Positions 1 through 9,746 of a DNA stretch of 64,000 nucleotides are shown here, one piece after another (position 1 is the stretch's first letter; each line of letters begins with the position of its first letter). The DNA lies in the NCBI GenBank assembly GCA_032821775.1, contig JAVLRN010000004.1, positions 186,001 through 250,000 of the forward strand. The letters are read 5' to 3'. This stretch comes from Sanguinoderma infundibulare (Eukaryota > Basidiomycota > Agaricomycetes > Polyporales > Polyporaceae). Below the pieces are notes generated by a model that saw only the letters and a program-made list of their open reading frames with translations, was not told the origin of the DNA and did not search any database. The translations under genes and the position numbers were made by a program.

Positions 1-451
1 GCGGAGTGGTCGTGGAGGACGTAGCGTCGACGGTGCTCGTACCTTGCAACCAGTGCAGAGGATCGTCCTCGTGCCGCAGCAGCTCGTCCAACACCTCGCT
101 CCTCCTCTTCTGCGACGCTGCTTTCACATCCTCCGTGAACCTGTCGAAGAATGCGTAGTTCTGTACAGAGTCGTATGGCCCCAAGTCGGGTCCGCCGGCT
201 AAGCGCAGCGGGTCTTCGGTCGCAGGCACGGACACAAACGCTCCAAAGTCGGAATCAGAGGATGCTTGGCGGCCGTGCCTTGCTGTGCGACCGAAGCCCT
301 GTTCAGGGGGTGTTCGTGCTGGGGATGCGCGAGGTGTCGGAGGAGAGAAGAGGGTTGCGAATAAGTCCTCCTTGTCGTCTCCATTCCGCGGCGTTGGAAG
401 CGGGATTAGGGGAGGTATATGGATCGGCAGGTGTGCTGTCGACCCGCTCAT
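1..451 (-). CDS. Hypothetical protein, 5' part, runs off the left edge
   Basis: An open frame starts at the ATG at 451-449 and reads left to the window edge without a stop. The product begins MSGSTAHLPIHIPP, then has a Ser/Pro-rich linker, a SDSDFGAFVSVP segment and a charged helix-like stretch ending LLRHEDDPLHWLQ. A consensus GT donor follows at 42-41, so the first exon probably ends at 43 with an intron crossing the edge, although the frame also stays open to base 1. I do not recognise the family. The DFGAF segment resembles short clathrin-adaptor binding motifs, but that is only a resemblance. The choice of this frame rests on its length, a good start and low-complexity-free C-terminal half. 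Confidence 0.5.
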   Translation of the reverse strand, partial: MSGSTAHLPIHIPPLIPLPTPRNGDDKEDLFATLFSPPTPRASPARTPPEQGFGRTARHGRQASSDSDFGAFVSVPATEDPLRLAGGPDLGPYDSVQNYAFFDRFTEDVKAASQKRRSEVLDELLRHEDDPLHWLQGTSTVDATSSTTTP

Positions 452-842
452 TGCGGTCGTTGGATGTCCAGACGTTGTGTGAGGTGTGGTAAACGTCGTG
501 AATAACTAGTGCATGGCGGGGGTGGGGCAGGGTGCAACGTTGCATCAGTCAGGATCATCCCGTTGCGAGCGCCTCGGCGTGCGCCAATGCGGCATGCCGC
601 CTGCCGCTATTCCACGTTGACCTCTTCCTCGAGCTTAACCTCGCACCCCATCTCACCGAATTGTCGGCAGTTCTCTCCTGCATGGCGTAAGATATACGAT
701 AATCATCATGGACTCGCAGTCAAGCACTGCTGTTACCAAGACTTATTGGAGACCGGACACGATGCGGAGCGCCCTCCAACTAGTCCTTGCGGAAAGCCAA
801 ACAGAAAGAGTACCGATGGTGCCTCGACATCTCACCTTATGA
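452..842. other. Intergenic stretch with a 44-codon ORF (708-842, +)
   Basis: No convincing gene. A short plus-strand ORF runs from ATG 708 to TGA 840-842 (MDSQSSTAVTKTYW...). It stops where homology to the 24-kb locus begins, so it may be the 5' stub of a gene cut by that rearrangement, or chance. Confidence 0.25.
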
Positions 843-1474
843 TAGAAGGCGAGCGGAGACGTAGAGGAGTCTCTGGTATTCCTCAGTCCAGGTGAGTGCT
901 CAACTCGTCATGTCGAGAAGTTAACTCCGAGTCGCGCGCGAATGAACGTCGTACACCATACGGAGCGCTACCCATGCAGTATTTCCCTCCGATTAGAGGC
1001 GAGGGTTGAAGTCGTTACGGACCGTTCGTTTTTCGACCCTCGCTTCTACGTTGTGTGACGTTCATGTCTGTTGTCTCGCCTCATGCGCCGCCGTCTGGTG
1101 CCCACGGCTCGCAGCGGCATTATAAACATGTAATTGGAGAACTCTAGGTGTGGTCCATAGTTACATCGAAAATCTGAGGTACAAATAACTGTACGAGATA
1201 CGTGCGCGCCAGCGCGTCCGTTCCGCTCCGTGACTTCCAATACGTCAGCCCTCCAACGTGAGCGACGCGAAGCGATTAATCGATTTCGTGTCCGCGTCCG
1301 CGTCCATGCGCAGATCAGTCGGCGTCCGGACTGCTACTCGATGCGCGATGGCACATACTATCTTTCATTGCTACTTATCTAAACCGACTGTCAGCTGGCG
1401 GCGTGCGGGGGGCGGTTGAAGCATCAATGGCTACCTTGTGGTGTTAGGGCGTGAGCAACCACCCTGCGGGGACG
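843..1474 (-). repeat. Inverted partial copy of 24046-24690
   Basis: Read on the minus strand, this stretch matches the plus strand of about 24046-24690 with many substitutions and small indels. Shared landmarks are the CAACCCTCGCC block, the ATTTTCGATGTAACTATGGA block and the ACCGACTGTCAGCTGGCGG block. The inverted match ends at GACGTCG near 1474 and switches at once to a direct match with 25826 onward. Confidence 0.75.
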
Positions 1475-2190
1475 TCGACCCGTCTGGCTCACTCACCACA
1501 TTCGAGACCCGGACCTTCCGACGCTGAGAGAGCACGTTGCGTCCCAGAGACCTCCGTACGATGTGGACTCTGACTCGGAGAGCGATATGTCAAACGATAT
1601 GGACGACGAATCCGTGCGGGAGGAAGTAGAGCGTGCTCCAGAGGACGAAGAGCGAGTCCCGGAGGAAGGAGAGGGTGCTACGGAGGAAGAGGCGCGGGCT
1701 CCGGAGGAAGCAGAGGGGCCGAGGGAGGAAGGGGAGCGGGCGGTGGAGGAAGGGGAGCGAGCGGACGATGCAGAGCGGCCGAGACGGGAAGAGCAAGTCT
1801 CCAAAGCGAATCGTGAGTGACATCTTAGACATTCGATGAACATTGCTAACGTGCAGATCCAGGGTTCCGTCCATCTGAGTTGCTTCGTAAACTGCGTGCG
1901 CGCGTACGGCACCTGTGAGCCGTTTCGCATGTTCGCGCCTAGGCGTAGGTAACTCATTCCTTCGGCGTCCTACGATCTCCGCTAAATCCTTTAGCGTCTA
2001 TCGGTTCGTCGTGTTCATGTGGTCCGTTCGCGGAGGGCCTTTCAGTCGTTCTTTTAAACTTTGATCCAGCTCTTCGCCATGTATCTCGATACCTAAGCTG
2101 GTCCTATAAATCGTACAGTTACTCCTTCGCAAAAGACGCACAGCGGCAGCAGCCTGCCTGATCATTATAATCGAGTTTGTACAAGGTAGT
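1475..2190 (+). pseudogene. Truncated copy of the acidic-tail gene at 25017-26289
   Basis: The sequence matches 25826-26555 directly. It holds most of exon 3 (the Glu-rich repeat with EEVERAPEDEERVPEE at about 1615-1660), the following intron (GTGAGTGACATC to CAG at about 1856), and the last exon ending HL-TGA at about 1919. Exons 1 and 2 are absent, and 27 bp around the exon-3 acceptor are missing, so it cannot make the full protein. The 3' flank to about 2190 is also shared. The Glu-rich frame is still open, and several of the differences from the 25-kb copy are silent or conservative. Confidence 0.7.
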
Positions 2191-2822
2191 TCGGCCCCTA
2201 CAGACCCGCGCCAATAACGCGGCAGCAGTCCAAGTCAACCGTCATTCTATCGCATTCGAGCCCTCTGCCCCTGATAACGTGCTTAGTTATACTCACCGCT
2301 ACGTAGAGATAGAATGGGAAAACCCCGCCGTCTCACTGACTCGGAAGCAAAGACATGTAAGGGACATTAGCAGACGCAACCAGTCCGTTCAAGTCATGCC
2401 ATCACGACAACCACCCCCAGCTCACAAAGTCCCGCCCGGTCCTGCATGGGTCGTGGCCCCATTCATATTCGAATATGTGCACATAACGCATCGATGTGCG
2501 CAATTGAACCTGTGGCGCGGACATGATATCAATCGGAAGTCAGCCTCAGGAACGGAGTTCACTCTGGGACGTACCACTTTCTGCCACGCCTGGAGAAACT
2601 CCCTCGTGTCATGGTCGTCCCCGGGAAGACACAGTCCAAGGTGCCGCACAGGGACATGGCGCGAAATGACGCGGTCCAAGAGATGAAGATCTGCAGGCAG
2701 CCAATCAAACCACCTGATATCGAGTCCGAACACCTCGAGCGTCAGTACCTCCGGCAAGAAGACCGGGTCGCCGCTCTGTGTGTTGGAGAACATTGGAAAG
2801 GACGATGCGAGCAGCGGGGAAC
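2191..2822 (-). pseudogene. Left half of a host sequence split by retrotransposon A
   Basis: A minus-strand frame of about 140 codons (2422-2822, then into the LTR) adjoins the insertion. It includes a possible intron (GTACGTCCC to CAG, about 2580-2510). The other half lies at 22017-22345. Joining the halves at the 5-bp target duplication leaves an open frame for a few dozen codons. I do not recognise the protein. Confidence 0.35.
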
Positions 2823-3307
2823 TGTCACAGCCGAGCGACTGCACCACAAACAAAAACAAAAACAGAGCTTACTGGTGTGGGCTGACACACAGTAGAGTGG
2901 GCAGAGGCAAAGAGGATGGATTGTCTAGGTGAGGAGACAAGTGGTGGCAGGGGCTGTTAAGCTGCCTACAGTGGAGGGGGAAGAGAACAAGAGACAGAAT
3001 CTAAGGTCTCTGAGCCCACCTCACAGCCCTTATATACTATTACAGAAGGGTGCACAGACCATGTCCTATGTGGCCGTGTTTGGCACATACATGAGGGAAC
3101 AATGAGGCTGCCATGAGGCTGCCATGAGGCTGCCATGAGGCCGGAGAACAATAAGGGAACCTATTTACATAACAATGACCAATGATGGGCCAGAACCGGG
3201 CTCCTCCCGGGCCGGCCCTGAGAGATAAGATAATGATAAACGCTGCCCGGGCTGTGCCGGCCTTCAGAAATGGAACGTTGCCAAACGTGGCGCGAAAAAC
3301 CGTGACA
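2823..3307 (-). repeat. Element A 3' LTR (485 bp)
   Basis: It is the same sequence as 21554-22016, plus two extra copies of the 11-bp unit ATGAGGCTGCC at about 3112-3140. It contains the 11-nt R-region segment (2992-3002) complementary to the PBS, and a minus-strand TATATAA box. Confidence 0.95.
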
Positions 3308-3320
3308 CTACCCCCTCTTC
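3308..3320 (-). other. Element A polypurine tract
   Basis: The minus strand reads GAAGAGGGGGTAG directly against the 3' LTR. Its last three bases are also the Pol stop codon, so Pol reads right up to the LTR. Confidence 0.8.
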
Positions 3321-6300
3321 AAGACCTGAGCTCCTGCGAAGCGGACATTCCAAATATGACGATTGAACTGTGCATGTACTGGCCGGGGGTTGGTGAGAGA
3401 GATAGGCTGGACAGCATTGGGGTGTGCGGCATGGAACTCGTTGACCAGCTCCTTGCAGTGTTTGACATGTCGTACAGGCTCCCATGTGGCTTCACTGTCA
3501 TCATACCTGAGCCATTTCACAAGGTACTGAACGTATCTATAGGCAACCTTGGAGTCGAGGATTTTCTCTACCTCAAACTCGTCATGTCCTTCCACTTCTA
3601 TCGGCCCTGGCTTTGATGGGTTGCGGTTGCCAATCTCATCCTCATGGTAGGGAATGAGTTTGGAGGCATGGAAGACAGGGTGTACCTTGTTGCTAGGGGG
3701 GAGCTGAAGACGGAAGTCGACAGGACCAACTTGTTCGACGATCTCGTAGGGACCAAAGTTCTTGGCAGACAGCTTGGCTGCTGACTGTTTGATCTTGAGG
3801 TCCTTCCCTTTGAGCATAACCTTGTCTCCAACCTTGAACGGGACAGCTTCCTTGTGCTGATCATAGTATCATTTCATTCGCTCTGCAGCGAGGGTCATGG
3901 ATGCTTGTGCCTGTTCTCGAGCTTTAGCGTGGTACTGGAAGATGTCTTCTAGGGACGGAAAACCAAGCTCTCCTTGAACGTCTGAGGCCATTTTGGGGTG
4001 ATAACCATACTCCACAAAGAACAGGGAGAGCCCTGTGGACTTGTGTGCTGCATTGTTATAGGAGAACTCGGCAGTGGAGAGGAGGGAGGCCCAGTCATCT
4101 GGCCAGTGTTCAGTGAAGATGCGTAAGTACTGTTCCAGCGACTGGTTGACCCGTTCTGTTTGCCCATCAGTCTGAGGGTGGTATGCTGTCGACATTGAGG
4201 CTCGGATGCCTAGTTTCCGGCAAAACTCCTTAAACGCTGCACTTGCAAACTGTGTTCCTTGGTCTGAAATGATCTGTCTGGGGATGCCATGGAGCTTCAA
4301 GATCTGTTCGTATATCAGGTCTGCAGCATCAGCAGCTGAGAAGTGGTCATCGCATGCAAAGAAATGGGAGCATTTGGTTAACCGGTCCACTACCACCACT
4401 ATAGCAGTATAGACATTGCCATGCTTGTCGATTGATGGGGGAAGCTGGGTGATAAGGTCAATGCTCCAGATTTCCCAAGGGCCAGCGGGGACGTCGTTTG
4501 GCTGTAGCAGGCCAAACGGAGGGTGTCGTGAGGCTTTGTTTCTTTGGCAAGTGTCACATCCCTTGACATACTTCTTCACATCGACTGACATTCCTGGCCA
4601 CTAGTAGTTACGGCTGATGAGCTCTTGAGTCTTCCAGCGACCTGGGTGTCCTGCGAGCACTGTGTCATGGTGAAGCTTGAGAAGCTCAAGTTGTAGCTTC
4701 CTGTCCTTTGGAACATAAACTTTTCCCCTATGTAGCAGTAAACCGTTCTCGAAGTTCCATTCCTGAAGTGATTTTCCAAACTCCCATGGACCGCTGTTGA
4801 GCAGTGACTTGTAATCCTTGGTCATCTTGTCATCTTTGAGGGCCTTCTTGATTTTCTCAAGTAACTGGGCGTCATCAACAACTGAGGCATGCCTCGGCTG
4901 GATTGCTTTGATGGCGAAAAACTCTGGTTTCAGCAGCATCTGGCCTTCATTATCGCTGCTTACCCCCTCTTCATGATCTGACCTCCTGGACAGAGGATCC
5001 GCACAGAGCATTGTCTTCTCAGGGTGGTGTAGCAGGGTGAAGTTGAAACATGAGAGGAAGAGACTCCATCGAGCCTGACAACGAGTGAGCTTCTGGGCCT
5101 GGCGGAAGTAGGTGAGGTTGAGATGGTCTAACCAGATCTCAACTGGCATAGGGTGTCCTTCCAAGTAATGACGATATTCCTCCAGTGCTCATATAATCGC
5201 CAGCAGCTCCTTGTCATAGATCTCATAGTTTCGCTCATGCTTGTTTAGGGACTTGGAGTAGAATGCTACAGGGTGCCAGAGGTTATCCTCGTCTAGCTGT
5301 TCAAGCACTGCTCCAGTTGCAAAGTCCAAGGAGTCAGTCTTGAGATGGAATGGTGCAGTGTTGCTGGGAATCCGAAGGATCGGGGCTGTGGTGAATGCAG
5401 TCTTGAGGCTTTGGAAAGCCGTTTCCTGCGCTTCTCCCCATTGCCAAGGTGCATCCTTGCAGGTGAGCATTGTGAGAGGGCGAGCGAGCTTTGAGAAGTC
5501 CTTGACGAAACGGTGGTAGAAGTTGGCAAGGCCGAGGAAGGCTTGCACATGTTTGACTTTTGTTGGTGTTGGCCAGTTTGTGACACCCTCTACCTTGGAT
5601 GGGTCCATCATGATTGAGTCCTTCGAGATGATGAGGCCGAGAAACTCTACAGATGCCTGTTCAAAACAGCACTTTTCAGGTTTGATGAAGAGGTCGTTGG
5701 CTCGTAGCTTCTGCAGTACTCTTTCCGTGAGTTGCCAGTGGAGAGTGAGATCATCCGTGAAGATGAGAATGTCGTCAATGTAGACTACCACATGGCCAGT
5801 TGCGATTTCCTCCTTGAGAATCTCGTTCATCATGGCCTGAAAAGTGCTTGGAGCATTGCAAAGGCCGAACATCATGACTGTTGGCTCATATAGGCCTCAG
5901 TGAGTGATAAATGCTGCCTTCTTCTCATCGCCTTCTCAAATGTGTACATTGTTGTATCCCCACCTTAGGTCTAGAGAGGTGAAGATGGATGACTGAGAGA
6001 GTCAATCAATGAGGTCAGGGATGCGAGGGATCGGGAACTTGTCTTTCTTGGTTGCTGCATTGAGGGCTCGATAGTCTTGCATGAGACGTAAACTGCCATC
6101 CTTCTTCTTGACAAAGAAGACAGGTGCCGCTGCAGGGCTTTTAGACTTCCGAATGTATCTCTTAGCTTCCTGCTCATCAATCCATCCATCTAGCGAGTTA
6201 CGCTCCTGAGGGTTTAGTGGATAAAGCTTGGCGGGCTTGGGTAGATGGGCACCCTCTGCTAATTCAATGACATGATCATAGGCCTTGCGTGTTGGCATCC

Positions 6301-7090
6301 GTTCTGAGGCCTTTTTGGAGAACACATCACCATAGTGATGGTAGTGTGAGGGTACATGACTGGACCAGTAGTCCTTGTCCTGTTCTCCTAGCAATGGTTC
6401 CTGTTCTGTCTTTTCCTCAACTCGAGCATGAAGGATGCATGCGTTGGAGTCATCTGAAAACTGCATCCAATGTACAAACTGATCAGGGTCACCCCATGGT
6501 TCTGAGCTAAGCTGTCCATAGCTATCCTGTGCAAACTCCTCTAGGCGTGGCTCTTGAACTGCCTGTATTTCTTCGTCCTGCACTAAAACAGCCTTAGGCT
6601 TGCAAGCATGGGGGCATCGGGTAAACTCCACTCGGCCAGCCTTCCAGTCAATTTCAGGGTTGTGTTGTCACAGATATGTCATGCCAATGATGATGTCCCG
6701 GTTGCCTATGTCAGTGACAAGGAGGGACTCCCAGCTGGTGTGATTGCCGATAGTGACAAGGCATCGAACATAGTGAGTGATGAGGCCTTTTTTGTTCTCA
6801 GTGGCATCAGCATTGTAAACTCGGATTTCCTGTGAGAGACAATGAAGTTCTAAACCGTGTTGTTGTATGAACCGGTAGTGAGCAAAGTTTGAATAGGCTC
6901 CACAGTCGATGAGCCCTTCTGACTGGATTTCACGTATACCTTGTTTGAGGGTAAGCTTAAGATCGAGCAACTGTCGCTGTCTGCGAGACGAAGCGAGGTA
7001 TAGATAGTTCGACCTGGGTACAAATGACTCCTCTAGGTGGTTTACACTACTAGTACAAAGGCAGATGTTACGACCAGTGTCCGTTACATC
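3308..7090 (-). pseudogene. Element A Pol: protease, RT, RNase H, integrase, chromodomain
   Basis: The frame is read from about 7090 down. Protease (about 6900) has LIDCGAYSNF, with Cys where retropepsins have Ser or Thr. RT has [16 protein letters not shown] and the VVYIDDILIF catalytic box (about 5790). RNase H begins with LKTDSLDFATGAVL. Integrase has the HHCC finger (GHPG ... CDTCQRNK) and DDE residues in WSIDLITQ, ISDQGTQF and TDGQTERVNQSLE. A chromodomain (EFEVEKILDSKV ... YLVKWLRYDDSEATWEP, about 3430-3600) closes the protein. Premature stops lie at 6668, 6002, 5936, 5897, 5189, 4601 and 3869 (lowest base). All are TGA except TAG at 4601. Most stand where related elements have Arg, consistent with CGA-to-TGA decay. 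Confidence 0.92.
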
Positions 7091-7918
7091 CGCTCAAGAA
7101 AATCCTGCTCAGCAACCTCGACAATCCGTGCAGTGGTCTCCTGTGGCTCCGGCTTGCTCTTCTTCAAGTCAAACTCTTTGAGGACGTTGATGATAAACTC
7201 CATGCGGCCTTGGTCTTCTGGCTTGCCTTCCTCCTCGACGGTTTGTACCCTGGTAGCTGGGGCCTTCCCTTTGGTGTCAGGGAGCTCATATCAGCCCTTA
7301 TATACCGGGTTGCGGCACTTTTTGCGAGGCTTGTATGGGTGTTTGCCACAGTGGAAGCACATCTTCTTCGACAGCCAGTCCTCCTGTTCCTTTGACAGCT
7401 TCTCTGGTTTGCACACTGCATCAATGTCCATGGCATCTGGGTCCCTAGTTGTTCTCGATGAGCTGGCCTTCAGATACTTGTTGCTCTGGTAGTTCATCTC
7501 GATCGCAAGGGTCCAGTCTAAGAAGTTTTCCCACTTGGTCGGGACAGTATGTGGCTGCATCGACTGGTGTGTGACCATGGTGGTGCGGATGTCTCCTTTG
7601 CACTGTGCATCAATGCAGTGAATGAGCTCAGCATCTGAGTAGCCGGACTTGATGGCAAAACGGCGGAAGTTCTCTGCAAATGAGGCAATGGACGAGTGAG
7701 ACCGGGCACAGAGCTCATTCAAGGACTGCTGGGCAGACTTCTCAGGTGCAAGCTCTCAGTAGCCGCTCTTGAGTCAGTCAACAAAGTGCTGCCATGTGCC
7801 AAGGGGTAACTGGTCTGCCGCAGCCTGAGCAACATCATCCATGTACGACTGAGCTCCTCCCTCTAAAAACATCAGGGCTGTGGTGATCTTGTCCTCTTCC
7901 TTCACAATGTTCTGGTAT
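7084..7918 (-). pseudogene. Element A Gag, C-terminal part
   Basis: This continues the Gag frame from 20000 after removal of element B: ...LSIWFRY joins QNIVKEEDKITTALMF in frame. It carries the rest of the retrotransposon Gag domain (DDVAQAAADQLPLGTWQHFVD) and a zinc-knuckle-like MCFHCGKHPYKPRKKC. In-frame TGA codons stand at 7774, 7756 and 7291. The frame ends at TAA 7084-7086. Pol is read in a different frame that overlaps the end, so a frameshift is needed between them, either programmed or from decay. Confidence 0.88.
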
Positions 7919-9002
7919 TGAGATATGCACAAACTACCTAATAGAAACTACTACTAGATAATATGTGCCTGAAGTAATCGGACCAGACTTTAGGTCAGAT
8001 ATTCCTCCAGGTGTTCGTGATAGTGATCAGAGATGATAGGTAAGGGTAAGTATGGAAGGGGATAATAGAGAGCAAGCCTGTCAGAGGCTTTCTAACTCTC
8101 AGGGGGAGAAGGCTATTGTGCACAGTTGCATCAGGAACACCTGTCAGAGGTGGGACACAGTTCTGAGGGAAACTGAGTTGTCATTTTTGGGGGACCCAGC
8201 TGAGGTCCTTATATACTAGTAGCTACCTAGAACCAAATACAAATAAACAGGCTATTGTGCTATTGTGCTAAGTCTGGACAATAGGCTATAGACACAATAC
8301 TGTATCTAAAAATAGCACAATACTGTTAAAGTGCTCATTGTCCTTGGACAATGAGTATATACAGGCTGTGAGAAATAATCCTATGGACAATAAAGGAATA
8401 AACAATAGTCCACCAATCAGCATGGGAATAACATATCCATACCATGAAATATGCACAATCATAGTGCTATATACCTGAGAATATTCTCAAGTACAATAGG
8501 CTAGGATAAAAGTTATCCTTAAACAATTAAGTATGAGGAATAATAGGTCAAAGTTTGTAGTGTGGGAATGTTCAAAGGATAAAAGGATAGAGTATAATAG
8601 TCATTCCCAAATAACAATAAAGTCCCATCATACAAAAAAAAGAAAAACCTGCGCTGACTGAGCATGTGCACAGTAATATGTATCAGTCATCATGCTTGAA
8701 CCTTAGTCAGCCCTTTTCAGGTCATGTGCTGAGAACCAAATCATCTGTGCACCATAGCAAACGAATAGAGGGTACATGTAGAGTCCATGCTAGATCGTGT
8801 TGCGCCTGGCACGCATCCTGCGCCTTGAGCTCTCGCCTTCCTCGCCAGGTCCTTCCTGGACTGACTCCCTGTCCTCCCTTCACCCCGGCAGCTCTCTGAA
8901 CCTAAAGATAGGCTCTTCAGAGCCAAGGCAGTTCCGGTGCTGAACCGGCTCTCCTACCAGCCTGTACCTGTCCAACAGATCAGTCATACACCGCGTATGA
9001 CA
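7919..9002 (-). repeat. Element B 3' LTR (1084 bp)
   Basis: It is identical to 18916-19999 except at two CpG sites. It contains a minus-strand TATATAAGG near 8210. The small ORFs inside it are present in both copies and look like chance. Confidence 0.95.
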
Positions 9003-9622
9003 ACCGCCCCACACTTGAAGTGCAACGTCTCCATTGCGAAGGCTGAGAGGAACAGGACCACGTACTCATAGCGCTTCCTAACCAGCCACTGAGCCAGTTG
9101 GAGAGGGAGGAAGCGAAGAAGCCTGAGCTCGAGTGGAAGGTCGTCCGCATTGAAGCTGCACACTGGCAGGCAGAAGTCGGCGGAGGAGAGGATGGGACCA
9201 GACGAGGTCATGGAGGCGCCTTTATCGCTACCATCCGAGGAGTCACCATCTCCAATGGTCTGCCCGTCCTCAAAGATCCATCCAGGGATGATGAAGTACC
9301 GCTCGCCATGTTGAAAGATGATGTCAGCGGGGTCATTGAAGACGCAGAGGGCGGGGATGTCGACATGGAAGTGGCGATAGTCGGATAGGTAAAAGATGGA
9401 GTTGAAGTGGAGGGTGGTGTCGGCATCTGGGCCGAAGGGGAAGAGGGTCCACAGGCTGGTGGACTCACTGTGAGTGGTGCAGACCATGTTTGCTGGCATG
9501 GCGAAGCGGCTGGAGGGATAGAGAGGGATTCGTCGTGCAATGAAGGGCCTAAGGTCTGTGTTTGGGCCGAAGGCATGGACCATGATGCAGGTTTGAGGGG
9601 TAAACGTGATGGAGTAACGCAT
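8984..9622 (-). CDS. Extra 212-codon ORF between element B integrase and 3' LTR
   Basis: Starting at ATG 9622 (MRYSITFTPQTCIMVH), the frame is open to a stop inside the LTR at 8984. The product has no recognised domain. A Ser/Asp-rich stretch sits near residue 125, and the C-terminal third is hydrophobic (YEYVVLFLSAFAMETLHF), which could span a membrane once. Base composition is richer in GC than the flanking pol, more like host genes. It occupies the position of env or accessory genes in gypsy-type elements, but no relation to any of these is shown. It could be captured host DNA or non-coding. Confidence 0.4.
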   Translation of the reverse strand: MRYSITFTPQTCIMVHAFGPNTDLRPFIARRIPLYPSSRFAMPANMVCTTHSESTSLWTLFPFGPDADTTLHFNSIFYLSDYRHFHVDIPALCVFNDPADIIFQHGERYFIIPGWIFEDGQTIGDGDSSDGSDKGASMTSSGPILSSADFCLPVCSFNADDLPLELRLLRFLPLQLAQWLVRKRYEYVVLFLSAFAMETLHFKCGAVVIRGV

Positions 9623-9746
9623 AGTAAAGCAGGACGAGTGTCAGTGCAGCTGAGAATGACGGGGGAATTGGGTGAGAAAGGTATCGACGGAGGCAAGGAT
9701 TATATGAGAGGCAGGCACTGCGCCGCTTGACTGGCCAGGGCAGCGC

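Noticed and set aside
8666..8899. Identical small ORFs in both element B LTRs (also at 19663-19896)
   Set aside because: They are the same LTR sequence twice, with no domain and no reason to be translated.
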